NCBI RefSeq assembly: GCF_000210295.1
Contig: NC_026735.1
Location: 321,749-385,748 of the forward strand
Reading direction: 5' to 3'
DNA length: 64,000 nt
Source of the DNA: Trypanosoma brucei gambiense DAL972
Lineage: Eukaryota; Euglenozoa; Kinetoplastea; Trypanosomatida; Trypanosomatidae
Shown here: piece by piece, positions 42,853-53,231 of the stretch
How positions within the stretch are numbered: position 1 is the first letter of the stretch
How the letters are laid out: every line of letters begins with the position of its first letter
The notes under the pieces: generated by a model
Told to the model about the DNA's origin: nothing
Seen by the model: only the letters and a program-made list of their open reading frames with translations
The model's database searches: none
Program-made: the position numbers and the translations under genes

Positions 42853-43878
42853 TTACTCACCCTTCTTGCGCTCGCGGTGAAACTGCTTCCGTTGTGCGCG
42901 CATACGCATGATTTCCTTTTGAACCCTCGCAGCTTCAGTCATATTTGACCATAATTGCTCACCATGTGGGGCCGTCTCCGCAGCCGAATTCGTAAGTGAT
43001 TGCCGACCCTTCTGTTGTTCTATCCATGCAACTCGCCGCAGGTACGACCGCACGGCGTCTCCACCAGTTCCTTCCGTCCCGCCAACTACTTCACTGCGAC
43101 TCATGATGGATTCAGCCATAATTTCCCACTGCAACCGCTCTTCCACTTTCCCACTCCCAGCCACACCCCTGCTGGAGTTCTGATCGCCCCCGGGCGCTTT
43201 TTCCGAGCCGCAGGAGCCGTTGTTGTGCGCACCCGCTGAACGCATTCCCCCGTCTAGCGGCTTGCGAATAGCTTCCAATATCAAGCGGTCCTCCTCCTTG
43301 TGATGGGGGAATCCACGTTCCAGGCCGCTATCATTTTGTGTCGTCTTTCCCTCTCCGCCTTCTGCGGTATCGCGAGCACCTTCTTGGCTGTGGCTTACCG
43401 TTCCATCTCTATTTTTTGCATCCTTTCCCTTCTCATTGCCATCCGTTGTCTCCTTTTCTGGTGTTTTGCTTTTTTGAGCTGCACTTCGTAGCGCGGCTTC
43501 TGACTTACGGAGTTCGTTCTCCAACAACGTGAGGAAACTTAATTGTGTTGGCAGCGCTACCCTGTCGTCTATTGTCCGCAGAAGTCCCCCGCCATCGCCA
43601 TTTGACGGCTCATCGTCAGTCCGCTGCCGTTTTTGCGGGTTGCTAAATATCACACCGCTGCCGTCCATTTCCGCTGAGGTTAAGGAATAAATGCGATAAA
43701 CATCAGATCCGTAGCACAACAGATTACATTCCGCCCGCGGGTCATCTGGGCTTTCCTGGGCGTATGCGCGTGCTTTGGCGAGTAGAGGAAACTTTCGAAG
43801 CAGCAGTTGTGAGCCAACTCGACTCCGCACGTCACCTGAGGTGTCAGTTTCCCCTCCTAATTGTGGTGTTGCACTCAT
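42853..43878 (-). CDS. Possible SPF27/BCAS2-like spliceosome protein (341 aa)
   Basis: The start is the ATG of MSATPQLGG; the frame extends 76 codons upstream but only from a TTG. The N-terminal part has RKFPLLAKARAYAQ and LPTQLSFLTLLENELRKSE. The middle is acidic, low-complexity and likely disordered. The C-terminal hundred residues read LQWEIMAESIMSRSE, an Arg/Glu-rich linker, then HGEQLWSNMTEAARVQKEI and a run ending RKQFHRERKK. That order and spacing resemble the BCAS2/SPF27 coiled-coil region, with W..C...S..QLE, then HG.NAW and KELQKLR followed by WQRK, from memory. SPF27 is a Prp19-complex subunit. The match is by eye, so the gene itself is more certain than the name. Confidence 0.5.
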   Translation of the reverse strand: MSATPQLGGETDTSGDVRSRVGSQLLLRKFPLLAKARAYAQESPDDPRAECNLLCYGSDVYRIYSLTSAEMDGSGVIFSNPQKRQRTDDEPSNGDGGGLLRTIDDRVALPTQLSFLTLLENELRKSEAALRSAAQKSKTPEKETTDGNEKGKDAKNRDGTVSHSQEGARDTAEGGEGKTTQNDSGLERGFPHHKEEDRLILEAIRKPLDGGMRSAGAHNNGSCGSEKAPGGDQNSSRGVAGSGKVEERLQWEIMAESIMSRSEVVGGTEGTGGDAVRSYLRRVAWIEQQKGRQSLTNSAAETAPHGEQLWSNMTEAARVQKEIMRMRAQRKQFHRERKKGE

Positions 43879-44363
43879 TCGTTTCCACACCAGCGCCACC
43901 GCCGCTACTGCTTGCGTGCTCCCTAAAAGTCCATTGAAAAAGGAAAAAAAAGAGAAACAAAGACGTGAAAAGGAGTCGGTTGGTGGACGATGAGGGGGAA
44001 AAGAAACGCCATAACCGATGCCATACACCTTAGGGACTTGTATAGTTACCGCAGTGCAGTTCTCCAATAATTTCCAACAAAGAAAGAAAGAGAGGAACCA
44101 TGACAAATTACAATCTCACGAAGAGAGGTGCAGATTAAAATTGCTCCCCCGCACTCATACTTTTTTTTGATATTTTAAATTCTTTCTCGAATGTCCATAC
44201 ACAACTTGCGTTGAAGGAGGCAACGCACAAGACATTGAGACTGTGTTTTTGTTGCACTTTGCCCCGCGGTCAATAAGCCCCGACATTTTGTATAATATCC
44301 TTCTCTTCTCTTCTACTTTTTTTTTCTTTTTAAATACCTTTTGCCGATGTTGTTTCGACGTAC
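43879..44363. other. Intergenic region
   Basis: It contains a purine run (about 43,937-43,975) that reads as polypyrimidine on the minus strand and suits a splice signal for the gene to its left. A pyrimidine-rich stretch lies at about 44,298-44,335. No further gene is seen. Confidence 0.5.
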
Positions 44364-44639
44364 TCATTCTTCTGTAAAGGGCGGGATGCCGATCTCGCGC
44401 CAATCCGCCAGGAGGTTTCCCTCCGACCCGAGTCCCATAACGCCGCTGAGGCCTCCCGTGGCAGTCGCTACAGCCGCCGCCCGTCGCATGCCTAAAGTTG
44501 GCGGGAGATTTGCAGGGAAGGCGAAACTTGAGGGATCATCGAAGTCAACGAGTAACTCCAACTTGGGTTGTTGGATGGTAAGCGTAGCATCCTCTAAATA
44601 CCAGCGGCGATGAATGTAACGGGAGTCCCTGGAAACCAT
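44364..44639 (-). CDS. Possible small protein, 91 aa, unknown
   Basis: The frame starts at an ATG (MVSRDSRYIHRRWYLED). It contains LELLVDFDDPSSFAFPA and a Gly/Ala-rich stretch (AAAVATATGGLSGVMGLG), and ends WREIGIPPFTEE. The interval is GC-rich against AT-rich flanks and lies on the strand of the gene block, which favours coding. Against it, the plus strand is also open, and the sequence just upstream is purine-rich on the minus strand, so no close splice acceptor is evident. No family is recognised. Confidence 0.4.
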   Translation of the reverse strand: MVSRDSRYIHRRWYLEDATLTIQQPKLELLVDFDDPSSFAFPANLPPTLGMRRAAAVATATGGLSGVMGLGSEGNLLADWREIGIPPFTEE

Positions 44640-45571
44640 CACGACCTTTTCTTTTCTATCTCCCTCTCTCTCTCTCTCTTCTGTCTACTTCCTTTTTATC
44701 TTTCTTTTTGTGTGTGTGTGCGGACCCTTTTCTACTCCTCTGATTTTCTATTTAAGAAGCCTTTCCGTTGCGATCTCTGTAGTGGAGTTACGCTTGCAAA
44801 AACTTCTATCGACGGCACATGCAACGGATTACGTGAATGCGGAAGGAATGCCAACATAAGAAAGCAACATAAATATATGAATGCTGGGAAAATGCATATA
44901 GAACGGCAGCCCGCTGCGGAGCTACAAACAAATTATAGGCGCCAGCGGATACACAAAACGTCGCAGCACTTAAATATCTCGGCTATCTGACGGTGCCCAA
45001 TTCCGTCTCTTTTCCCTCTCGTTTGCGGCAGCGAGAAAACAAAAAGTCATGGGAATAGAATACACCCTGGAGGAATCCTGCACCGCCTAAATACAAAGCC
45101 GCTCCGCTCAATAACGAAGAGGGCTAATGGTAGCAACGGATGGGAACGGATTTATGCCAATTGGTTGTCCAGTGGCATGCGACACTCCACAGGACCGGGC
45201 ACATCATATGTGGGTAATTCAGTGTAATGTAACAGAAGGGGAAGGCAACATAACAAAAAAAAGGAAGAAGGTACACCATGTACCTTACAACAAATCCAAC
45301 TCCCTCCACATTCTGAGGCCAATACCCATTTCCCCATGGGTACGACATTACGGCACGCACCCGAAAAAGTGGGGAAAAAATTGCTGCAAAAAGAAAATAG
45401 CAGCATCATACGGTCCGGCTCCACTTCACTCAAAACGGAAAAATAGTTAGGGTGAAGAAATCGGTTTGTATGAACAACATACGTGAGCGTATACACATAT
45501 ATATATATATATATTGCACAAACGCTTGTCTCGCTCACACTCGTTTCAATTCGACATCAATCGAACTGATC
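44640..45571. other. Intergenic region
   Basis: It contains a strong pyrimidine run on the plus strand with (tc)n (about 44,650-44,720), and an AT dinucleotide run (45,496-45,514). Small ORFs on both strands show no recognisable protein. Nothing else is seen. Confidence 0.55.
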
Positions 45572-46009
45572 TTATTCATACCGCACCCACCCCTGCACTG
45601 TGACATTATCCTTTTCACGTACGGTACATGCCGTGCCATTGGGATTACATGACAAGTTAAGCACACGCGAGTAATTATGATACGGGCCTGGCCATGCTGC
45701 GTTTTCCCAGTTCTGTTCCGCTACAAACATACGATCCCCTGTCACACCCGCAACAACGGCAACATGACCGTATGGAAAGCCATTGGGTTGCCGTGGGTAA
45801 ATCAACAAATCCCCCACACGCGGCTTAGAGTTTGCAGATGTTGCATTTCCGTTATGATATTTGAGTAATGGTTTCCGCTTTTGACCATTGAGCAGTTGAA
45901 TATCTTTAAGATCCCAAATGTCAGCTGCTCCATCTACAGAACCAAAAGTGGCTGGTTGTGGTGTACCTCGAAGCATCCAATACCGTCGGGCATATTCCAC
46001 GCATTGCCA
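45556..46009. repeat. 454-bp block shared with the second CHAP gene (copy A)
   Basis: This block matches 47,547-48,000 with three differences seen by eye, two of which change residues (Tyr/Cys beside the catalytic His, Ala/Val). It runs from 16 bases beyond the stop codon to just before the WQCVEYARR codons. Outside it the two genes are dissimilar, which is the pattern of gene conversion. Confidence 0.85.
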
Positions 46010-46393
46010 TTGCATACCATATATGGGTGGAACCGCATGAGGGTCCACGCGACCAGCCGGTATCCGTATGTCTTCCACCTTGACAGTGTTCCAAAGTTCT
46101 GCTGTGCAACTATCACTGTTGCAATTGCTCATAGCTGGAACTCCGTTGTAAATTCCCAACACATTACCAAAAGGGGCCGAGCAATTCTGTTGGCAGCCCA
46201 CTGAAAGACTCCCAGTGTTTGTACTCACCGTATCTTTACTATTTTCCGCGCGAGGGACCTTCATAAGGCAGAGAATGATGACAACTCCCACAGCAAATGA
46301 GGCGCCTGCGTAAAGCTTATATGAGTCGAAGTTTCTTGCCTCACCCTCACGTTGTAAAAGAGGTCTGGCGGTGCCTGCTTTCCTCGCCGCCAT
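45572..46393 (-). CDS. CHAP amidase-like membrane protein, copy A (273 aa)
   Basis: The protein has an N-terminal cytosolic stretch, one membrane anchor (SFAVGVVIILCLMKV, about 32-46) and a lumenal or extracellular C-terminal CHAP-type domain. Matches to the amidase half of bacterial glutathionylspermidine synthetase/amidase are clear. These are LGIYNGVPAMSN, WQCVEYARRYW with the predicted nucleophile Cys, a GHVAVV segment with the predicted catalytic His, and AEQNWENAAW. Related trypanosome proteins are annotated as D-alanyl-glycyl endopeptidase-like. The likely activity is hydrolysis of an amide bond, either of a glutathionylspermidine-like compound or of peptidoglycan peptides; the substrate is not determined. 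A paralogue follows on the same strand at 47,563. Confidence 0.8.
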   Translation of the reverse strand: MAARKAGTARPLLQREGEARNFDSYKLYAGASFAVGVVIILCLMKVPRAENSKDTVSTNTGSLSVGCQQNCSAPFGNVLGIYNGVPAMSNCNSDSCTAELWNTVKVEDIRIPAGRVDPHAVPPIYGMQWQCVEYARRYWMLRGTPQPATFGSVDGAADIWDLKDIQLLNGQKRKPLLKYHNGNATSANSKPRVGDLLIYPRQPNGFPYGHVAVVAGVTGDRMFVAEQNWENAAWPGPYHNYSRVLNLSCNPNGTACTVREKDNVTVQGWVRYE

Positions 46394-47562
46394 TGCTTCA
46401 ATTTACACGATACCTCGGGGGAGGGGGAGGGGCAAAATTAAACTCGATAAACAGGCGAAAAGGGAGTAATGAAGAAGACGAAGGAATTATTTGGTTTATG
46501 AACTGTGAGGCTGTATAAATGAACTATTATCCACTATTTCGTACCCCAATCACGCGTGTGCTCACAGCAGGTACTTTCTTTCCTTCCCCCCTTTTTTAGT
46601 TAATTTGTTTCCTTTTTACCTCCTAATTACGGGATGGAGTTTCTGTATTTGCTCCCGCTGACTTGTCAGTGAATGAGTATTTGGGACCTTTCAAAGCTGA
46701 ATAGAAGAGCAACAAAACAAAACAAAACAAAATGTATAACTCACGAAAAGAAGTCACGTTGTGCGACGTAGCTCCTCAATTGTTTGACAATAATAGATGG
46801 CATCACCATATTAAGCAGCAGTAAGGAAATAAAAAATAATTTGAAGTAATAAAAAAATAAAGGTAGAAAAAATAGAAAAATAAAAATGTTTTCAACACCG
46901 TATCGCAGTTGCTTTACGTTTCGTTGCACCTTTCCTTTCTTTCCCCTTCCTGCCTCTCCACAGTTGTCTGTATTTTTATGCTAAATTTCGTCTACTTTTT
47001 TTTTGTGACCCGCTTCTCGTTCCCACCAATCACTTGCTCGTATGGCTTCCCTAGAACTAGATTTTTTTAAAAATATTACCCTAGTTAATTAATTAATTTA
47101 AATATATTTGCGTTTTTAAAGAAGGAACCGTTTGGTGGGGAGCGACACCAACTGGCTGGCACATTACCCTCATAACCGGCTTTGCGCTCCACTTCTTCAC
47201 CGTCGCCGTTGTCGTTGTTTCTAAATACGCAACATATAAAACAACGTGGACGAAAGGAGGGTAAAATCAAAACAAATTTTGCGCGGAGAATCATCAATTG
47301 ATGCGAAGCGAAGGCCAAATGCTTTGAAAAAGTGTGACAACGACACCAAACATATAAAATATGCTTAAATTGCTCCTCGAAAAATAAGATAAAAATAGGA
47401 AACTATGGGAGGAACAAGAACATCACCTTCCCCCTGTTTTCCTAGAATCCACCTACCTGTCACCAGAAGTTACCAACTGATGAAATTACTTGCCGTTTTT
47501 GTTAAGAAAGTCACTAGTAGAGGAAAACAAAACAGAAAAAAAAACGATCAATCGAACTGATC
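46394..47562. other. Intergenic region between the CHAP genes
   Basis: AT-rich with homopolymers, for example (aaaac)n at about 46,713-46,730 and an attaatta stretch near 47,088. No gene or RNA is recognised. Confidence 0.6.
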
Positions 47563-48000
47563 TTATTCATACCGCACCCACCCCTGCACTGTGACATTAT
47601 CCTTTTCACGTACGGTACATGCCGTGCCATTGGGATTACATGACAAGTTAAGCACACGCGAGTAATTATGATACGGGCCTGGCCATGCTGCGTTTTCCCA
47701 GTTCTGTTCCGCTACAAACATACGATCCCCTGTCACACCCACAACAACGGCAACATGACCGCATGGAAAACCATTGGGTTGCCGTGGGTAAATCAACAAA
47801 TCCCCCACACGCGGCTTAGAGTTTGCAGATGTTGCATTTCCGTTATGATATTTGAGTAATGGTTTCCGCTTTTGACCATTGAGCAGTTGAATATCTTTAA
47901 GATCCCAAATGTCAGCTGCTCCATCTACAGAACCAAAAGTGGCTGGTTGTGGTGTACCTCGAAGCATCCAATACCGTCGGGCATATTCCACGCATTGCCA
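47547..48000. repeat. 454-bp block shared with the first CHAP gene (copy B)
   Basis: This is the partner of 45,556-46,009, at a constant offset of 1991 bases with no indel. Both edges are abrupt. Confidence 0.85.
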
Positions 48001-48405
48001 CTTTAAGCCGCTTTGGTAACTGGTTCCAGCCACTGTGACGTTGTTATACGTAGTGGTATTCTCTGTTGCACCACAGTTGCTGTAAGAGAAGACGCCCTCA
48101 TGTGCGCCAAGAATAGCATCGACTGGATTGAGGCAATGTTTTTCCACTTTGCCGCTGCCTTCGGGGTAGCGAATGCCAGAGTAAAGCACGCCAAAGGCAA
48201 TGAAAGAAATAAAAAGAAGAACGAGTACGCCAAATGTCCAAGCGAATATCGCCTGGGCAATTGAGCATAGGCGTTTTATACCACGCTTCCGGTTGTTGAA
48301 AGAACCATTAATGGCTCCATCATTGGTTTCTGGGACATCGTGAGGATCTTTTTCGTTAGATGAAAGTCGATTAGTCTTCGATGTTACCGCTGGCTCTCTT
48401 TCCAT
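47563..48405 (-). CDS. CHAP amidase-like membrane protein, copy B (280 aa)
   Basis: The topology is as in copy A, with a longer basic N-terminus, a hydrophobic anchor (FAWTFGVLVLLFISFIAFGV, about residues 53-72) and the CHAP domain. The predicted Cys (KWQCVEYARRYW) and His (GHVAVV) are both present. The last 145 or so residues are almost identical to copy A, whereas the first 135 share only the layout and a few motifs (LGAHEGVFSYSNC against LGIYNGVPAMSNC). One difference, FPCGHV for FPYGHV, places an extra Cys next to the catalytic His segment. The two products probably share chemistry but differ in targeting or partners through their N-termini. Confidence 0.8.
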   Translation of the reverse strand: MEREPAVTSKTNRLSSNEKDPHDVPETNDGAINGSFNNRKRGIKRLCSIAQAIFAWTFGVLVLLFISFIAFGVLYSGIRYPEGSGKVEKHCLNPVDAILGAHEGVFSYSNCGATENTTTYNNVTVAGTSYQSGLKWQCVEYARRYWMLRGTPQPATFGSVDGAADIWDLKDIQLLNGQKRKPLLKYHNGNATSANSKPRVGDLLIYPRQPNGFPCGHVAVVVGVTGDRMFVAEQNWENAAWPGPYHNYSRVLNLSCNPNGTACTVREKDNVTVQGWVRYE

Positions 48406-49495
48406 GCAGTTAGCTTATTTTGCTTCCCTTTTTTACTTTGACTCCTCTTTACGTCACCAATGGGCAGGGCGTCTTCTTCCTTTAGGTGAGAATTAATTTG
48501 CCGCTGCGGTACCGCGTTGAAGAAGCGCGCTGTAATATGCTTAAATGAGTAAAAATGACGAACACAATCTAAGAGAGTGTGCTGTGGCACTTCAAATACC
48601 CTTGTTGCTTTTTTTTTTTAAAAAAACCTTGTAATGGTTGTTTGGTTACGTACGCTAATTCCTTAGTGATCACTTAGGTGCAGACAATCAGAGATGGGCG
48701 GTGCACCACAGCCGAGTTAGTATATATTTTATCCTTAATTGCGAGATTCTAAAAAAGAAAACAACAACAGCAGCAGATGTGTGACTGAGGCACAAGAGAT
48801 TGAAAGGAAAGCCACATATTGCGTCAGAGTCATTGACAAGGGGGGGGGGAAGGGTAGCAGGAGATCTATAACGGAATCAACTCCCGTTATTTCCCCATGC
48901 ATTTTATTTTATTATTATTGTTGTCGCTGTCGTTACTATTGACGCCATCAAGAAGAGCAGTGGAAAAACACATGTGCTGAAGTGAAGACGATCTCAATAG
49001 AACTAATTCTAGCGGCAGAGAACAGTATTTACCCATCTGCAGTGATATCATGGTGAACAAGGGGGTAAGAAGAAAGCTCTTCCAACGTTTCACACTCGTA
49101 AGCCCCTTCTGTTCTGCTCCTTCTTTATCGCTGCTTGCAAAAGACAAAAATAAACCAACGACTATTCATTCTGCATTATTTTCTTATGTTTAAAGTTCTT
49201 CTTTCGGTATTACACGTTCGTGGGCAAATATCAATTCCACTTACCCCATAAGCTGATCACGCACACACTCACGACTCATCTCCAACCCTGAGCGTAATTG
49301 CAGAAGCAACTGCGTGGCTGACCGATGGACCGAATCCCCGCACCGGGATTTCCCTCGGATGCGCGGTGTAGAAACTCATGCAAAAATGATCTTTTATCCC
49401 CCCCCCCTCATATTCCCCGAAGCCGTGTCCACAGTTTTAACAGCTCTTTTCCACTTCGCGTGTTATTTTCACAGGTCGCCACGGTGCACGTTTTA
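48406..49495. other. Intergenic region
   Basis: No supported gene. There are runs of G (about 48,841-48,849) and C (about 49,400), and an (att)n stretch near 48,905-48,920. On the minus strand the part just upstream of the CHAP copy B start contains pyrimidine-rich stretches that could serve splicing. Confidence 0.55.
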
Positions 49496-50641
49496 TCACT
49501 GTTCAGCACCATCCACCATCTTCTCAGTTTCCTCCTTGTCCTCATGAACTTCCCCAACTGGCGTTGTACCGAGGGCCCGCTTCGCCAGCAGTTGCTTCTG
49601 AACCTCCTCAGGCAGTTGGCGAAACCAGTAATCAAGAATGCCTTTAGAGAACCTAACAATATGAGGTGGAAAACCATCAGATAGGAATTGGCCCACAGCC
49701 ACCCCAATCTTGGTGCCTATAAGTTGTTTCAGGGTAACGTTTGCACTCGCCAAGGAGGAAAGTAAGGAAACAATACGTTCCTCGTTTGCGATGCTAACCT
49801 CAACAACGTCACCGTTCAGACATTCCATGTACGTCTCTGTAAGTTCCTTCCCTGTAGTTTCTAAAGTTGCGTTCGTCACATCATGACGGCTCTTGCGCAG
49901 CATATCCACAACATAAGCTACGTCGTCGTCTGCAGATGCGGCAGATCCTTCCCTTCCCACAGTGTCGTACGTTGCATTAGGGAGGTCTCTATCATCTTCA
50001 CGGCCTCGTTTCCTTTCGGTACGTTTGCCGTACTCATCATCACTGGAGCCACCAGCGAACTCGGACTCGGAGCTGTCGCCACCAAAGTCCCTCAGAGTCT
50101 TGATTTTTCGCTTTTTTCTGTGGCGCCGCCCACTTTCCTCACTTTTTGTCTCCTTCCTTGAGATGTGATGACGTCCTTCGTCTTCTTTCCGCCTTTCTTC
50201 CACATGCTTTGATGCACCTCTTCTTAACGATAGTTTCCGTCGTTGCGGTGCTTCAACCGCTTTTTGCTCTCCGCCGTCGGCGAATTCCGTTTTTACACCT
50301 CTAACCCTCCGTTCATTTGCTTCTCCAGCTTGTGCCTTGAGTTGTTCTTCATATAGTTGTATCGCCTCTTCGATTGCGACCGCGCAGCTCGCGTCTAACT
50401 TTCCTTCTTCCATCATTCCCTCATCTCGATCCGGAAGAAAATATCTAATTTGCCCCTCATCTTCGCTGTTGGCGGCTGAGAGAGTGAGGGAATCGCGAGG
50501 AAGACAACAAACCCACACGTCTGACCCCTCAGGCAGTGTTATGTCCCTGACCTCGTCGGGGTCCATGACAAAACCCGGCCACCAGGGGAATCGATCCTGT
50601 TTCAACCACACAAGGGTCCCTGGAGCAAATGATGGAATCAT
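49496..50641 (-). CDS. TFIIS2-2: PWWP and TFIIS N-domain protein without zinc ribbon (381 aa)
   Basis: The start is the ATG of MIPSFAPGTLVWLKQ; an upstream in-frame extension is low-complexity and not credible. A PWWP domain (about 1-90, with FPWWPGFV) is followed by a long charged, disordered basic and acidic region. Near the C-terminus is a TFIIS N-terminal (LW/TND) helical domain, from about VEVSIANEERIVSLLSSL through LKQLIGTKIGVAVGQFL to LDYWFRQLPEEVQKQLL. The TFIIS central domain and zinc ribbon are absent, so it cannot stimulate polymerase cleavage by the usual mechanism. PWWP domains bind methylated histone tails and DNA. I recall the trypanosome name TFIIS2-2 for the paralogue next to TFIIS2-1, but the numbering is from memory. 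Confidence 0.8.
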   Translation of the reverse strand: MIPSFAPGTLVWLKQDRFPWWPGFVMDPDEVRDITLPEGSDVWVCCLPRDSLTLSAANSEDEGQIRYFLPDRDEGMMEEGKLDASCAVAIEEAIQLYEEQLKAQAGEANERRVRGVKTEFADGGEQKAVEAPQRRKLSLRRGASKHVEERRKEDEGRHHISRKETKSEESGRRHRKKRKIKTLRDFGGDSSESEFAGGSSDDEYGKRTERKRGREDDRDLPNATYDTVGREGSAASADDDVAYVVDMLRKSRHDVTNATLETTGKELTETYMECLNGDVVEVSIANEERIVSLLSSLASANVTLKQLIGTKIGVAVGQFLSDGFPPHIVRFSKGILDYWFRQLPEEVQKQLLAKRALGTTPVGEVHEDKEETEKMVDGAEQ

Positions 50642-51898
50642 TTTTTTTCTTTTCCCCCCGTGGCTGGATGGGTTCAAAATGATGTCCCGACTGGTGTGCA
50701 CATGTTTTACCCGATAATTGTAATATATGTAATGTATATATAAACATATATATATATATATACGTATACGTGGTGGTGGTGGGGGAGGGGGGGAGGTGAG
50801 TAAAGTATGAGAGGAAAAAAAAAGAAAAAGAAAAGGAGAAAGAACAGAGGAGTTGAGAGACACTGACTTGTGAAAAGTAAACTCAAATAAAGCAGGATGG
50901 GACCAGGAACTGGAAAACGTGCAGGGGTAAAGGGAGTTAATCTACTGCTCCACCTCGTTATTACGCCCTTGTTGTTGTTTTCCGTTTAGTTTATTTATTT
51001 GTAGGGGGAAAAACAAAACAACGTGCTATAGGGAGGGTGGAGATTTCCACCGGTCTACAGTAGTGTGACAACAAATCGCACGGATATAAGTAGAAAAAAA
51101 AAACTAAAGAAATGAAAGAAAGCTCGCAAGGGTGGAGATTTTGAGAAATACGGTAATAGCATTGTTGGTTTTTTCTTTTCTCTTAACCTCTTGTTTGATG
51201 TACAAACACTCGCGGGGGTTCATTTACCTTTTGAATTCTTTCTGTATTTCCCCTTCAATGCGTGCTAATATATTTAAGAATATATTTCAATTGAAGAAGT
51301 ATTCTTTCTCAGAATCCACTCCACCATCCCCCACCTTTGGCTTCGGCTTTGGTCTCGTCTTTCTCTTTTTTTTTTTTGTAGCCTTCATGTATTTACATAT
51401 TCCCTTCACTCGGACGCTTGATCTGGCCTTTTTTTTCTTTACGTTTTACTCTACTTCCCCTTTTAAATTCTTTGCAAATCAATATGTTGCTTCCAGCTCC
51501 CTCTTCGTCTCTTCCTCTTTTTTTTCCGTTATTTCTCTTTCAATGTTATAAAAGGAAATAAAAAATTCACAAGGCGACTCCACCATCGACATGATGTACT
51601 GAAACACGTAGACATCTGAAGATAAGGAATAATAATAGTAATAATAAAGGCGAAGAGTAAAACACACGCACACACACAAAGCCCAAGGGAAGAGGAAAAA
51701 AAAAAGGTATAAATCAATACATACATCTTATGTGTGTACATGCCACACGTAAAATAAAGAAAGAAAGCAAAAGCAAAAACGTGCATTTGGTGCGGCGGCA
51801 AATGGGAACAACAAAAAACAACAAAAGAAAATTGCGTAAAGGATACTCGTGGGGGCTTCGCTGTACGGGGGCAGAAGGAAACCCAGTGGCATGAAACT

Positions 51899-51940
51899 AA
51901 TATATATATATATATATATATAATTAATTAATTAATTATT
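51899..51940. repeat. (TA)n then (ATTA)n tract
   Basis: About a dozen TA dinucleotides are followed by repeated attaatta. It is fully AT and self-complementary. Confidence 0.85.
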
Positions 51941-52535
51941 TATTTATTATATTTCCTTCAAAGTTTCCCCCTCTGGCGTTTCAATCTTGCTTTTGGTTCT
52001 TATCCCCATTCTCATTTTCACTCTCCTCGCTTTCATTTTCCCCTTTTCTTCTCTTTTTTTTCCTTTTCAAATTTAAGCTTGCTTTTGTCTCTTGAACTTA
52101 GCCGAAGATACGTTACCGTAAATAATCGCCTGAAAAGATGTTCAAAAACAAATTCTTCTTTCCGTCCTTTTTTTTTTTGAAAAATAAAACAAGCACATCC
52201 CTGTTGACTTCTTTTCCCTTCACTTCTCTTTTAGACCGCATAAAGTAACTCCTCTTCCGTTGGGCGTAAAACAGAATATGAAGAGAAAAAAAAAGAAGGT
52301 GAAGGTGAAGGTAAAGGAAGAAACAGGGTACTCAAGAAAAAAAAACGCAAAAAAAAAACTACAAAAGCAAAATCAACAGCAAAGCAGAGTTTTTCCTTTT
52401 TTTTTTGATTCCTTCACCGCATTTCACATTCTCTTCTGGTGACAAACTGAGGCTCAGGCTCCACCATAAGAGAATATGAGAAAAAAATCGTACAAGAAAA
52501 AAGAAAAAAATAGTAACGGTAGATAAGTAAGTGAC

Positions 52536-52583
52536 GCCAAGTGAATTAATACATATATCCTGATCGGCATTAATTTACTTGGC
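52536..52583. repeat. Inverted repeat 1 (15-base arms)
   Basis: The arms 52536-52550 (gccaagtgaattaat) and 52569-52583 (attaatttacttggc) are complementary at 14 of 15 positions, with an 18-base loop. Confidence 0.8.
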
Positions 52584-52688
52584 ATTATTCGTTAAACAGC
52601 ACGTGTGCTCATAAAAAAAGAAAAAGAAAAAAAAAACATCGATGCAAGATAAGTAAGGACAAATGCAATGATACGCACGGTAGTGACA

Positions 52689-52789
52689 AGAAGAGAATTC
52701 AACTGTAAGAAGAAGAGATGGAAATGGAAAATCATTCAATATGGCACGAAGCAATTTTCTTCTTTATTCTTACAGTTGAATTCTCTTCT
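52689..52789. repeat. Inverted repeat 2 (23-base perfect arms)
   Basis: The arms 52689-52711 and 52767-52789 are perfectly complementary over 23 bases (core gagaattcaactgtaaga), with a 55-base spacer. A chance match of this length over so short a distance is very unlikely, even in AT-rich DNA, because the core is mixed sequence. Confidence 0.92.
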
Positions 52790-52843
52790 CTTTTTTTTCT
52801 TTTCCTTTTTTTTTTTTAAACATAAAAGTTACGTCATCATTAC

Positions 52844-53167
52844 GACCATCACCCTTCATCCGATAAAGTTTCTGGCGTCTTTTTTTCCCCCCTTCTGTGC
52901 GTCCCATTTTACCACCTCACCTACTGTTTCACGATATGGTGAGATTCTACATTTTCATATCGTATCATATTTCATATTTCCTTTATTGCCTCACATATAA
53001 ATACAAAAATATGTTAATACAAATATATAAACATATGTTTGTTTATGCATTTATTGTATGACATCACAAACACTTGTGACTAACAACAACCACGACTACA
53101 AGAAGAATAACAGCAACTACAACAAAAAAAAAATGCCAGAAACTTTATCAGATCAGCCGTGATGGTC
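52844..53167. repeat. Inverted repeat 3 (about 33-base imperfect arms)
   Basis: The arms 52844-52876 and 53135-53167 are complementary at 28 of 33 positions by hand count. They include a perfect 15-base core (gataaagtttctggc) and a perfect outer 9-base stretch (gaccatcac). Pairing continues weakly into T/A runs inside the arms. The spacer is about 258 bases. Confidence 0.85.
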
Positions 53168-53231
53168 TTTTTTTTTTCTTTTTTCTGGTGACCTAACGCC
53201 AATTTCCCCCACCATTTTGTTACCCCTTCCC

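Noticed and set aside
43879..44106. N-terminal extension of the SPF27-like gene
   Set aside because: It starts at TTG with no ATG upstream of MSATPQ; the extension is hydrophobic and unlike the rest.
50642..50863. N-terminal extension of the ribbonless PWWP protein
   Set aside because: It is made of poly-Pro and Ile-Tyr runs from microsatellite DNA, and the PWWP domain begins right after the internal ATG.
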